DNA of 64,000 bases, from the NCBI GenBank assembly GCA_017399905.1, contig JAFQAR010000103.1:1-64000 (forward strand). Reading direction: 5' to 3'. The position numbers and the translations under genes were made by a program. Of the stretch, positions 27,023 through 36,298 are shown piece by piece. The notes under the pieces are model-generated. The model was not told the origin of the DNA, did not search any database, and worked only from the letters and a program-made list of their open reading frames with translations. Numbering within the stretch: the first letter of the stretch is position 1; every line of letters begins with the position of its first letter. This DNA comes from Bacteroidales bacterium. Lineage in GTDB: Bacteria; Bacteroidota; Bacteroidia; Bacteroidales; UBA932.

Positions 27023-28355
27023 TTTCGGCAGCCGTTTCGGCGCGCTGGTGGCGATGGCAGGCTCTGCAGTGGGCCTTGGAAACCTATGGCGTTTCCCATA
27101 TCTGGTAGGGGAGAACGGCGGTGCCGCCTTCATCATCGTGTATATAGCGATGAGTTTCCTTATATGTCTTCCGATATTCATATCGGAGTTCGTGATCGGA
27201 CGACGCAGCCAGAAGAATGCCTATGCGGCCTTCCGTGACCTTTCCGGCGGTTCCGCATGGCGCTGGGTGGGTCTTATGACGGTGATAGTGCCATTGATAG
27301 TACTCTCGTATTACAGCGTCATCGGCGGCTGGTCCATCGACTATATGCTCAAGTCCTTTTCCTTCTCCTTCACCGGAGAGTCTTCAAGGAGTACCTTCAG
27401 CACCATGTTCACGGACTTCGTTTCCTCTCCGTGGTCTTCGCTGGCCGCCCATACGGCTTTCCTGCTCGCAACGACCCTCATCGTAGTGGTAGGCATCAAG
27501 GACGGTATCGAGAGGTTCAGCAAGGTGATGATGCCGATACTCTTCTTCATAGTGCTTGGAATCGCAGTGTATTCGCTGACCCTTCCGGGAGCTGGATCCG
27601 GAGTGGATTATCTCTTCCGTCCTGATTTCTCGAAGATAGATGCGAAAGCATTTGCAGCCGCTCTGGGCCAGGCCTTCTTCTCGCTTTCTCTGGGCTTCGG
27701 AACCATAATGACCTATGCCTCATATGTGTCAAAGAAGGAAAACATCATGACTCAGAGTGTGGCGACAGCCGTTTCCGACCTTATGTTCGCCATGATTGCG
27801 GGAGTGGCCATAATGCCGGCGGTATTCGCCTTCGGACTCGATCCGCAGTCAGGCCCCGGCCTTGTCTTCGAGACCCTTCCGTATGTGTTCGGACAGATGC
27901 CTGCAGGCGGATTCGTGGCCATACTTTTCTTCGTGGCACTTCTTGTAGCTGCGCTCACTTCGTCAATATCGATGCTGGAGGTGGCTGTGGCCTTCCTTGT
28001 TGAGGAAAGGAACATGTCCAGAAAGGCAGCTTGCTTCGTTCTCTTTGCCGTATGCTGGGTGATAGGAGCCCTCTGTGCGCTTTCTTTCGGACCGCTCTCG
28101 GACGTGCAGATCGCCGGACGCAGCATCTTCGACTTCTTCGATAACCTTTCGTCGAACATACTGATGACCCTCGGAAGCCTTCTGACCGTCCTCTTCGTGG
28201 GCTGGCGCCTCAAGAAGACGGATATCTATGACGAATTCACGAACGGAGGCAGCATCTCCGCCAATGCGAAGATGTTCGGAGTCCTCTGGTTCCTGATCCG
28301 TTATGTGGCTCCTGTGGCCATCATCGCGGTCTTCGTCAGCGGACTGATAGGATAA
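27009..28355 (+). CDS. Sodium:neurotransmitter symporter family (NSS) transporter
   Basis: 448 residues, 11-12 hydrophobic helices. Na+-coupled uptake of an amino acid or similar small solute, as in LeuT. Signature MAGSAVGLGNLWRFPYLVGENGGAAF at the first helix (here GNLWRFPYL and GGAAFIIVY), PIFISEFVIGRRS, and SLSLGFGTIMTYASY, which in the family carries the second sodium site. Starts inside folA. The substrate cannot be read from sequence. It converges on yfhO with only 14 bp between and no terminator. Confidence 0.93.
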   Translation: MKRDSFGSRFGALVAMAGSAVGLGNLWRFPYLVGENGGAAFIIVYIAMSFLICLPIFISEFVIGRRSQKNAYAAFRDLSGGSAWRWVGLMTVIVPLIVLSYYSVIGGWSIDYMLKSFSFSFTGESSRSTFSTMFTDFVSSPWSSLAAHTAFLLATTLIVVVGIKDGIERFSKVMMPILFFIVLGIAVYSLTLPGAGSGVDYLFRPDFSKIDAKAFAAALGQAFFSLSLGFGTIMTYASYVSKKENIMTQSVATAVSDLMFAMIAGVAIMPAVFAFGLDPQSGPGLVFETLPYVFGQMPAGGFVAILFFVALLVAALTSSISMLEVAVAFLVEERNMSRKAACFVLFAVCWVIGALCALSFGPLSDVQIAGRSIFDFFDNLSSNILMTLGSLLTVLFVGWRLKKTDIYDEFTNGGSISANAKMFGVLWFLIRYVAPVAIIAVFVSGLIG

Positions 28356-28369
28356 GGTGTCTGATTTGA

Positions 28370-31027
28370 TTACTCCTTTCTGCGGGAAAATACCGCCATT
28401 ACTGCTGCGGAACCTATCAGCAGCAGGATGAGGAGGATGGAGCTTGCACGCGATACCTTCTCGCCGATCTTGTACGATTCCGGCTCGAACCTCATTATCA
28501 GCCGACCTTCTCCTTCCGGCAGGACTGCTCCTCGGAGCATCCAGTCCGCCCGGAAGAGGTCCGCAGGCTTTCCGTCGCCTGTCGGCTGGTACCTGCCTCC
28601 GCGTACTTCACCGTACGCTCCGGCCGGCTCTATCCACGCCTTCCAGCCTTTCGGATAATAGATTTCGCTGAAGACGGCCGCACGCTCCGAATCCGTGCTG
28701 AACGAGTATCTGAGCTCGTTCGGAGCATAATGAGTAAGGGTGATGGAAGGAGATTTCTCGACTTCGCTCGAAATGACAGCAGGGAACCCTGCAAATGCTT
28801 CCTGAGCCCATTTGAAGTCGTCCCCGATGACTGCAGTGGTCTTCAGGTCTGTCGATGCGATAAGGGCGATTTCGTCGTCCGGAGTGGCTGCAGGCACGAA
28901 ACCGGACACGAACCACGCATTGCCGTAGGCATGGGTGTTCACTACCGGAGGATATTCGCCGCCGAGGATGATGTATCTGCCGTTCAGCATTGATATGACC
29001 TTCAGTTCGGGCATGTTTTCCTGCACCTGACTCACGGTCTCGGCGTTTTCGATGACATCATAGAAATGATGTATTTCTCCTGTGATGTATCTTTCTATGA
29101 GGTCCTGGTAGCGCTGGAGCTTGACAGGACTGTATCCGCCGATGGTCTTGTGGTGGTAGCTCGGGATGGAGCTGTTGAAGGTGTTGACGCTGATGTCCAG
29201 AACCCTGTAGTCCAGGTCCTTGTCTTCGAGGATCATCTCGTCCACAGGTCTCGGCTCATATTGCGCGGAGAAGTCCTTCCTGGTCACGAAATGCTCCTTG
29301 TTGAGGTATCTCTTGCCCACCGGCATGAGGTCCAGTGACACGAGGATGACCATTGCAACTGCCACGATGCCCATCCTTCCTTTGCGGACGAACGAGCCTT
29401 CCTTGCCGACGGCATCCCTCTTAGGGGTGCGGAAGGCCCACATGAGCAGGGCCGCAGTGACGGATATCATCCAGAACGAGGTCCATGCGTCCTTCTTCAG
29501 GAGGGCCTGCCTGTCAGCGGCCAGGGCATTCGTGAGAATGTCCGGCTGGCCGGCGTCGGCTGCGCCCGTGAAGCTGCCGGCTATGCCCGGCACAAGGGCG
29601 CAGGCCAGGCAGAAGACTCCCGTCAGGAGGTAGGCAGGCAGAGCTGCCTTGCCGAACTCCTTTGCTGTGTATTTCTCCTTGAGGATCCTGTCAAGGGTGT
29701 AGAATCCGAGGAGAGGGATCGTGACCTGGAGCACGATCAGGGCCATTGACACTGTCCTGAACTTGTTGTACATAGGTGCATAGTCGAACCAGAGCTTGGT
29801 GAACCACATGAAATGGCTTCCCCATGAAAGCAGGACCGCAATCACAGTCGCCGCAAGCATCCACCATTTCTCCCTGCCCTTGCAGAGGAAAAGTCCGAGG
29901 ACGAAAAGGAACACCGAAATCGCTCCCATGTACATCGGACCGGCTGTGAAAGGCTGAGGTCCCCAGTACAGAGGCATATGCCTGATGACCTGACGCAGAT
30001 TAGGCTGTCCGGCCCTCTTGAGCAGCTTTGCTGTCTCGGAACTCATGCTGAGCTCCCCAGATGACGAACCTCCGTTGAAGTTGGGTATCAGGAGGTTAGG
30101 CATCTCCTCGATGCCGTATGACCATGCTGTGGCATATTCAAGGTCAAGACCCGAATCGCTGTGTCCCGTGCCGCTGCCGGAAAGTTCCGAACCTCCGCGC
30201 ATCGTGTATTCCGTATATTCGTATGTAGGGATCAGCTTGTTTGCATTTGTCGCGATTCCGACGATTCCTATCGCAAGAAGAAGAGCCGATGCGACGAAGA
30301 ACCTGCCGATCAGGGCCCTCTTCTCCTTATTGCAGCAGAGGCTTATGAAAAGTGCAATCACATATACGGCAATCACGATGGCCAGATAATATGTGATCTG
30401 TACATGGTTGGCCTTTATCTGCATGCTGAGGGCGAATGCGAACAGGGTGGCTCCCAGCACGGTCTTCGGGAGCCATGCGGAGAGATTGCCGCGTCGTGTG
30501 CTGTCGAGGAGTCTGAGTGCAGAGCGGTAAGTGAAGATCACTCCGGCAAGTACCCATGGGAAATATGCTATGGCCTGCATCTTCGTGTTGTGGCCTACCT
30601 GGATTATCTGCATGTTGTACGAGCAGAAGGCGATCGCAATGGCTCCTGCTACTGCCACTATGCCGTTTATTCCCATTGAAAGCATCAGAAGGAAGCCTCC
30701 CACGAGAGCAAGGAAAAGATAAGTCGCAGGTCTGCGGCCGGTCAGAAGAAAATCATAGATCTTGTCCGTCCAGTCTCCCTCGAAACTGTCGATGGTGGCT
30801 GTGGTAGGCATGCCTCCGAACATCGAATTGGTCCAGGCCGTCGGATCCTCAGGATGTGCCTCGTTGTGGGTCATGGCCTCGTTTGCCATTCCTTTCCATG
30901 ATGCTATGTCGCTCTGATTCACTATCTTGCCGCTCAAGACCTCCGGCACGAAGCCGTATGATATCACGAGAAAGAGCAGGATTATTCCCGCATAGACCAG
31001 TATCTTCTTTACAAGTTCCTTATTCAT
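28370..31027 (-). CDS. YfhO-family multi-span membrane protein
   Basis: 885 residues with about 12 hydrophobic segments, then a periplasmic beta-rich part (about residues 560-850) and a last helix (ILLILLLIGSAAVMAVF). YfhO proteins are GT-C-fold relatives thought to act in glycosylation of lipoteichoic acid or other surface glycans in Firmicutes; the Bacteroidetes role is not established. NSMFGGMPTTATIDSF and YTEYTMRGGSEL are typical of the Bacteroidetes branch. It follows a glycosyltransferase gene by 7 bp. Residues 750-759 (SSEVEKSPS) are encoded by a dispersed repeat, so that stretch is probably not ancestral. Confidence 0.88.
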   Translation of the reverse strand: MNKELVKKILVYAGIILLFLVISYGFVPEVLSGKIVNQSDIASWKGMANEAMTHNEAHPEDPTAWTNSMFGGMPTTATIDSFEGDWTDKIYDFLLTGRRPATYLFLALVGGFLLMLSMGINGIVAVAGAIAIAFCSYNMQIIQVGHNTKMQAIAYFPWVLAGVIFTYRSALRLLDSTRRGNLSAWLPKTVLGATLFAFALSMQIKANHVQITYYLAIVIAVYVIALFISLCCNKEKRALIGRFFVASALLLAIGIVGIATNANKLIPTYEYTEYTMRGGSELSGSGTGHSDSGLDLEYATAWSYGIEEMPNLLIPNFNGGSSSGELSMSSETAKLLKRAGQPNLRQVIRHMPLYWGPQPFTAGPMYMGAISVFLFVLGLFLCKGREKWWMLAATVIAVLLSWGSHFMWFTKLWFDYAPMYNKFRTVSMALIVLQVTIPLLGFYTLDRILKEKYTAKEFGKAALPAYLLTGVFCLACALVPGIAGSFTGAADAGQPDILTNALAADRQALLKKDAWTSFWMISVTAALLMWAFRTPKRDAVGKEGSFVRKGRMGIVAVAMVILVSLDLMPVGKRYLNKEHFVTRKDFSAQYEPRPVDEMILEDKDLDYRVLDISVNTFNSSIPSYHHKTIGGYSPVKLQRYQDLIERYITGEIHHFYDVIENAETVSQVQENMPELKVISMLNGRYIILGGEYPPVVNTHAYGNAWFVSGFVPAATPDDEIALIASTDLKTTAVIGDDFKWAQEAFAGFPAVISSEVEKSPSITLTHYAPNELRYSFSTDSERAAVFSEIYYPKGWKAWIEPAGAYGEVRGGRYQPTGDGKPADLFRADWMLRGAVLPEGEGRLIMRFEPESYKIGEKVSRASSILLILLLIGSAAVMAVFSRRKE
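28751..28778. repeat. Dispersed repeat TGTCATTTCGAGCGAAGTCG-type inside yfhO
   Basis: The minus strand reads TGTCATTTCGAGCGAAGTCG then AGAAATCT. This motif is a well-known dispersed intergenic repeat; here it is in frame and translated as ISSEVEKSPS. Flanking sequence shows no stop or frame change. Confidence 0.75.
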
Positions 31028-31034
31028 AGTCGTT

Positions 31035-32366
31035 TCATTTTCTTTCTTTGTTTTCGCACAGTTCTTCGAACAGCTTCACCATCTTTACGGTAAGGTTTCT
31101 TCTTGTGAACTGCGATATGTCTGCGTCATCCACATCCAGACGGCCTTCCAGATGGTTCTTCCAGCAGAGTTCGATGAATCTCGCCACGGACTTCCTGTCG
31201 TTCCAGTCAAATACCACACCTGTCTTTGTGGTGTTGAGGATCATGGACATGGCTCCGTCAGGCTGGCCTATTCCGAGAACAGGCCTCCAGGATGCCAGAT
31301 ATTCGAAAAGCTTTCCGGGGAGAACGGCCTTGTACTCCGGCTCCTTCCTCAGAGGCAGGATCAGGAGGGATGCCTTCCTCTGCTCTTCCACTGCGGCTGA
31401 GTGAGGCTGATACCCCATGTCGATGAGGTTTTCTTCCAGGCCTGCAGCCTTGACCGATTCCTTTATCCTTTCATCTGTCTTTCCTATAAGCTTGATCTTC
31501 AGGTGTTTCCTGAAGTCTGCGTCTTTCGCGCATTTGTCCGACAGCACATCCCACAGCACGGTAGGGTCGCCGTCTGCAGCGAACAGGCCGGTATGGGTTA
31601 TGACAAAGTCCCGTTCAGGCCCGCCGTATGCTTCCATGCATTTTTCTGCCGCAAAGTCACATTCGTCATATCCGTTGGTTATGAGTTCCACTGGAGTCTG
31701 TGTAATGGCCTGGAAATCCTGCTGCACGAGAGGGGATACCGCCACAACGGCCGTAGCGTTGTCGAGGACCTTCTTTTCCATTCTGTGATGCCATCTTTCC
31801 GTCATCTTCGTCATGGACAGATGCTTGAAATAGAAGATCTTCGTCCACGGGTCACGGAAATCGGCTATCCACGGGAGTCCGGTGGCCTTTGACAGTTTCA
31901 TGCCTATGATGTGCATCGACTGCGGAGGTCCGGTGCTGACGATGATGTCTACGGGATGTTCCTTCAGATATTTCTTCAGGAACCTTACGGACGGTCCGAT
32001 CCACATGCAGCGGGGATCCGGGCGGAAGAAATTGCCTCTGACCCACATCGCAGCCTTCTGCAGGAAGGTTTTTTCCTGCGCGTTCACCGGATTCACCTCC
32101 ACAGCTCCGCTGCTGTGGCCCGATTTCTTCAGGAATTTCCTGTAAAGCGCATATGGTTCGGTTATATGCGTACGGATGACCTCCGCCTCAGCCGGAATCT
32201 CCGCCTCCAGGGAGGCGTCTACCGCCAGCTGCTCCGGATTCGCCGGGGTATAAACCACCGGCTGCCATCCTTCCGCAGGCAGATACTTCGCGAACTTCAC
32301 CCAGCGCTGGACACCGGAACCGCCTGTAGGCGGCCAGTAGTAGGATATGATAAGCACCCTTTTCAT
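31035..32366 (-). CDS. Glycosyltransferase family 4-like protein
   Basis: 443 residues from the ATG at 32366; a TTG one codon upstream is unlikely. GT-B fold: N-terminal acceptor domain with ISYYWPPTGGSGVQRWVKFAKYL and STGPPQSMHIIGM, ADFRDPWTKI, then a donor-binding domain with THTGLFAADGDP, IKLIGKTDERI and LPGKLFEYLASWRPVLG ending in the usual Glu-containing loop. Transfers a sugar from a nucleotide donor to a surface glycan; sugar unknown. Likely works with the YfhO protein downstream. A -7 box lies only 8 bp before the ATG, so the mRNA may be leaderless. Confidence 0.9.
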   Translation of the reverse strand: MKRVLIISYYWPPTGGSGVQRWVKFAKYLPAEGWQPVVYTPANPEQLAVDASLEAEIPAEAEVIRTHITEPYALYRKFLKKSGHSSGAVEVNPVNAQEKTFLQKAAMWVRGNFFRPDPRCMWIGPSVRFLKKYLKEHPVDIIVSTGPPQSMHIIGMKLSKATGLPWIADFRDPWTKIFYFKHLSMTKMTERWHHRMEKKVLDNATAVVAVSPLVQQDFQAITQTPVELITNGYDECDFAAEKCMEAYGGPERDFVITHTGLFAADGDPTVLWDVLSDKCAKDADFRKHLKIKLIGKTDERIKESVKAAGLEENLIDMGYQPHSAAVEEQRKASLLILPLRKEPEYKAVLPGKLFEYLASWRPVLGIGQPDGAMSMILNTTKTGVVFDWNDRKSVARFIELCWKNHLEGRLDVDDADISQFTRRNLTVKMVKLFEELCENKERK

Positions 32367-32373
32367 CAACTGA

Positions 32374-32414
32374 CAAAGATAAGGTTATTTTCAGAATAAA
32401 ATTTCGTAAATTTG
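32374..32414. promoter_or_regulatory. Divergent promoters of the glycosyltransferase operon and mutS
   Basis: Minus strand TATCTTTG (32381-32374) for the glycosyltransferase; plus strand TAAATTTG (32407-32414) for mutS, 24 bp before its ATG. Both match TAnnTTTG. The -33 elements are weak and would overlap the opposite promoter. Confidence 0.55.
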
Positions 32415-32437
32415 CCTTGATATAACAGAAACTGAAA

Positions 32438-35089
32438 ATGGCAGAGAAAAGACCGACCGAAACACCTATGATGAAGCAGTATTTCGCCGTGAAGGCGGAA
32501 CATCCCGAAGCGGTGCTTCTGTTCAGGTGCGGCGATTTCTACGAAACATACGGCGAAGATGCCCTTACGGCCAGCAAGGTGCTTGGAATCGTGCTTACAA
32601 AGCGTTCCAGCGCCATTCCGGGTGCAATCCCGATGGCCGGATTCCCGCATCATTCCCTTGACACATACCTTCCGAGACTTGTCCGTGCCGGCTATAAGGT
32701 GGCCGTGTGCGACCAGCTTGAAGACCCTAAGCTTACCAAGAAGATAGTCAGGAGGGGAGTGACGGAACTCGTCACTCCTGGCGTGGCCTTCAACGAGCAG
32801 CTTCTCGAGCAGAAGGAACATAACTACATTGCCGGACTTACCTTCTTCAAGGATAAGTGCGGAGTCGCTTTCCTGGATGTCTCGACAGGTACCTTCCATG
32901 TGGCGGAAGGCTCCCTGGACTATGTCGGGACCCTTCTTTCCTCATTCGCTCCGAAGGAACTTCTTGTCCCGCGCGGTTATGAAAAGGGTGTCCGCGAGAA
33001 GTTCGGTGACAACTGGTACATCTCCACTCTCGAGGAGTGGGCTTTCGTTTACGACAGTTCCGTAGAAAAGCTAAAGAGACAGCTCAAGGTGGACTCCCTG
33101 AAAGGCTTTGCGATCGACAGCTTCTCTCTTGGAGTGACTTCGGCCGGAGCTCTTCTGATATATCTCGAACAGACGCAGCATGCAGGGCTGACCAACATAT
33201 GCTCGATTTCCAGGATAGATGAGGGTTCGTTCGTGTGGATGGACCGCTTCACATTCAGAAACCTCGAGATATTCGCTTCCACGGCAGGCAAGGACGGCAC
33301 TTCCCTGGTGGATGTGATGGACAGGTGCTCTTCTCCTATGGGAGCCCGTCTTCTCCGCACCTGGCTTTCGATGCCTGTGATGGACCTGCAGGAGCTTGAG
33401 GACCGTTATTCGGTAGTCGGACATTTCACCGGCAGACAGGACGACCTTATGCGTCTGCAGGCCATGATCGGTGACATCGGAGACCTCGAAAGGATAATTT
33501 CACGCGCTGCAGCCGGCAAGATCATGCCACGTGAGGTCATGCAGCTGAAGAGAGGCCTCGGCCAGACGGCGCCGATCTCGAAGCTCTGCACTGGTCAGGG
33601 TACGGAAGCCCTCGACAGGATGATGTCTTCCCTGAGCGACTGCGGGGCTCTTCTCGAGCACCTCGAGCGCACAATGCATCCTGAGACGGCAGCGGCTGTC
33701 GGAAAAGGCGACGTCATAGCTTCAGGCGTGTCGGCGGAGCTGGACGAACTCAGGAATATCGCAAGAAACGGAAAGGATTACCTTCTCGATATCCAGAAGC
33801 GTGAAATCGAACGTACCGGCATTTCCTCGCTCAAGATAGGATTCAACAACGTGTTCGGCTACTACCTTGAGGTCCGCAATGCATATAAGGACGCCGTCCC
33901 TGAGGAATGGATCAGAAAGCAGACCCTCGTCAATGCGGAAAGATACATAACCGAAGAACTCAAGGAATATGAGCAGAAGATCCTCGGTGCGGAGGAAAGG
34001 ATATATGTTCTTGAGTCTCAGATATATGCGGAGCTGGTATCCCGTATCCAGGCCAATATTTCGGCAATCCAGAAGAACTGCCGCATCCTGGCGCGGCTCG
34101 ATGTGCTCTCAGGATTCGCTTCGCTTGCCCTCGAGCACGGCTACTGCTGTCCGCAGATGAACGACGGCAACGTCATCGACATCAGACAGGGCCGTCATCC
34201 GGTCATCGAGACCATGATGCCTGCGGGGGAGGAATTCGTACCTAACGATGTCTATCTCGACAACGAAAGCCAGCAGATCATCATCCTTACGGGTCCGAAT
34301 ATGGCCGGTAAGTCCGCCCTCCTTCGCCAGACAGCACTGATCGTGCTCATGGCTCAGGTCGGCTCCTTCGTCCCTGCAGCCTCGGCCTCCATCGGATATT
34401 GCGACAAGATATTCACGCGTGTAGGTGCCTCGGACAACATTTCCCGCGGAGAATCCACATTCATGGTGGAGATGCTGGAGACCTCGATGATCCTCCACAA
34501 CCTCTCTTCACGCTCGCTTGTGCTGCTCGACGAGATCGGCCGCGGTACATCGACATACGACGGAATGTCGATCGCAAGGGCCATCGTGGAATATGTCCAT
34601 GAATACGGCAAAGGCGCCAAGACCCTTTTCGCGACACATTATCATGAACTCAACGACCTTGAAGAAATATATCCGCGCGTGAGGAATTTCCACATTTCCG
34701 TAAAGGAAGTGGGCAAGAACGTCATCTTCCTCAGGAAGCTCGTCGAGGGCGGTGTAGCCCACAGCTTCGGTCTGCATGTGGCCAGGATGGCAGGTATGCC
34801 GAAGCAGGTACTCGAGTCTGCGGAGAAGACGCTTGCCGCTTTGGAGAAGGGAGGCTCAGACACACCGTCACGTCCTAAGGGCGGCAAGGGCAGGATGACC
34901 AGGCCTTATAATATAAAGGAAGGACGCGTCGAAAGTGACGGCTCCCTCCAGCTTTCCTTCTTCCAGCTGGAAGATCCTCTGCTTTCTTCCCTCAAGGAAG
35001 ACCTCGATGCGGTGGACCTTAACAACCTTACTCCTCTTCAGGCCTTCGATGTCCTTCGTAGCATGAAGGAAAAAATGGGATTGAATTAG
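32438..35089 (+). CDS. mutS: DNA mismatch repair protein MutS
   Basis: 883 residues. Mismatch-binding clamp with the Phe-x-Glu mismatch wedge in CGDFYETYGEDA (about residue 35). Connector and lever domains in the middle (DRCSSPMGARLLRTWLSMP). C-terminal ATPase: Walker A TGPNMAGKSALLRQ, signature ASDNISRGESTFMVEM, Walker B SLVLLDEIGRGTSTYDG, and the conserved ATHYHEL. Full length. Sits alone between divergent and downstream genes; no terminator is visible after it. Confidence 0.97.
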   Translation: MAEKRPTETPMMKQYFAVKAEHPEAVLLFRCGDFYETYGEDALTASKVLGIVLTKRSSAIPGAIPMAGFPHHSLDTYLPRLVRAGYKVAVCDQLEDPKLTKKIVRRGVTELVTPGVAFNEQLLEQKEHNYIAGLTFFKDKCGVAFLDVSTGTFHVAEGSLDYVGTLLSSFAPKELLVPRGYEKGVREKFGDNWYISTLEEWAFVYDSSVEKLKRQLKVDSLKGFAIDSFSLGVTSAGALLIYLEQTQHAGLTNICSISRIDEGSFVWMDRFTFRNLEIFASTAGKDGTSLVDVMDRCSSPMGARLLRTWLSMPVMDLQELEDRYSVVGHFTGRQDDLMRLQAMIGDIGDLERIISRAAAGKIMPREVMQLKRGLGQTAPISKLCTGQGTEALDRMMSSLSDCGALLEHLERTMHPETAAAVGKGDVIASGVSAELDELRNIARNGKDYLLDIQKREIERTGISSLKIGFNNVFGYYLEVRNAYKDAVPEEWIRKQTLVNAERYITEELKEYEQKILGAEERIYVLESQIYAELVSRIQANISAIQKNCRILARLDVLSGFASLALEHGYCCPQMNDGNVIDIRQGRHPVIETMMPAGEEFVPNDVYLDNESQQIIILTGPNMAGKSALLRQTALIVLMAQVGSFVPAASASIGYCDKIFTRVGASDNISRGESTFMVEMLETSMILHNLSSRSLVLLDEIGRGTSTYDGMSIARAIVEYVHEYGKGAKTLFATHYHELNDLEEIYPRVRNFHISVKEVGKNVIFLRKLVEGGVAHSFGLHVARMAGMPKQVLESAEKTLAALEKGGSDTPSRPKGGKGRMTRPYNIKEGRVESDGSLQLSFFQLEDPLLSSLKEDLDAVDLNNLTPLQAFDVLRSMKEKMGLN

Positions 35090-35115
35090 AATGATTTACT
35101 GTAATTGATTTACAA

Positions 35116-35147
35116 TTTGTGTAATTACGTGTTTTGTATTACATTTG
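35116..35147 (+). promoter_or_regulatory. Strong promoter for the ATPase-GH97 pair
   Basis: -33 TTTG (35116-35119), 20-bp spacer, -7 TACATTTG (35140-35147): a full match to the Bacteroidetes consensus. Leader about 20 nt. Confidence 0.7.
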
Positions 35148-35170
35148 TGGAAAATAGGTGATAAACTATA

Positions 35171-36298
35171 ATGGAAACCCCTTTTGACAACATAAAAGCC
35201 TCTGTAAATCAATATTTTGTGGGAAGAAAGGAGGAATTGTCCCGCTTGTCGGCAGATTTTTCCTTCATGACCAATACTGTCGTGATCTCTCCCCAGGGAT
35301 GGGGCAAGACTTCGCTGGTATCCAAGGCTGCTGAAATTGCCTCGGCAAGGGATCCCAAGCTTAGATTCTGCTTTGTGGACATGTTCAACATCAGAGTTGA
35401 GGAAGATTTTTACGTTTCGCTTTTGCAGAATGTAATAAAGTCAGTATCTTCGGGTGTCGAAGATGCGGTAGGTCTGTTTTCTTCCGTTTTTGCTGAAGTG
35501 AAGCCGAGGATTGAGTTCGGGGCGGGACTTCCGGATCTCAGGATAGGGCTGGACCGCGATACGGTGAGGAGGTACAGGGACCTGATTCTGGATCTTCCCC
35601 AGAAGCTGGCTGATGAAAGGGATGTGAAGCTGGTCGTATGTGTGGACGATTTCCATATGGCTGAGCTTTTCGATGAAACGGATGATTTCCTGCACAGGCT
35701 GGATACCCGTTGGGCTGCCCATGAGAAGGCTGCCTACTGCCTTTGCTCTTCACCGAACGGAATGGTGGAGAAATTCGCGCAGAAGTCGATAACCTTCCAT
35801 ATTTACGGACAGGTGATGAACCTGGGAAAGATGGACGAGAAGGATCTTGTCACCATGCTTCGCGACAGGTTCATGGATTCCGGAAAATATCTGGATGACG
35901 AAAAGGCTCTGATGATGATTGAACTGGCTGGCGGCTGTCCGTATTACGTGCATCAGATAGCCAACCTGTCCTGGATGAGGACGTCTGTAGTGTGCTCGGA
36001 GGATGTTATATATGAATCGCATGCGTCTCTGGTTGACCAGAGTTCGCTTGTATTCGCCATGCTCACTGCCGGCCTGACTGAACAGCAGGTGTGCTATCTC
36101 CGTGCGGTGGTGTCTGGAGAGACGGTCATAAGTTCGGCGGAAGTGCTTCACAGGCACAACATAACGTCTGCGACATCAGCCTCCCGTTCGAAGGCGGCCC
36201 TGCTGCACAAGGGTATCGTCTGCAATGTCGGCGACAGGGTTTCTGTCACCGACCCGATATATGCCTATTGGTTGAAACATAAATATTTTGACATATGA
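35171..36298 (+). CDS. AAA-type ATPase with C-terminal winged-helix-like part
   Basis: 375 residues. FVGRKEELSRL (about 16-26) is the entry of the archaeal-type AAA ATPase fold (PF01637-like); Walker A PQGWGKTS (41-48); Walker B LVVCVDDFH (about 155-163). The last ~90 residues (LTEQQVCYLRAVV, EVLHRHNITSATSASRSKAALLHKGIV, VSVTDPIYAYWLKHKYF) look like a winged helix as in this family. The family includes regulators and toxin- or mobile-element-linked ATPases; no clear function here. Its TGA overlaps the ATG of the GH97 gene, so translation is coupled. Has its own strong promoter. Confidence 0.82.
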   Translation: METPFDNIKASVNQYFVGRKEELSRLSADFSFMTNTVVISPQGWGKTSLVSKAAEIASARDPKLRFCFVDMFNIRVEEDFYVSLLQNVIKSVSSGVEDAVGLFSSVFAEVKPRIEFGAGLPDLRIGLDRDTVRRYRDLILDLPQKLADERDVKLVVCVDDFHMAELFDETDDFLHRLDTRWAAHEKAAYCLCSSPNGMVEKFAQKSITFHIYGQVMNLGKMDEKDLVTMLRDRFMDSGKYLDDEKALMMIELAGGCPYYVHQIANLSWMRTSVVCSEDVIYESHASLVDQSSLVFAMLTAGLTEQQVCYLRAVVSGETVISSAEVLHRHNITSATSASRSKAALLHKGIVCNVGDRVSVTDPIYAYWLKHKYFDI

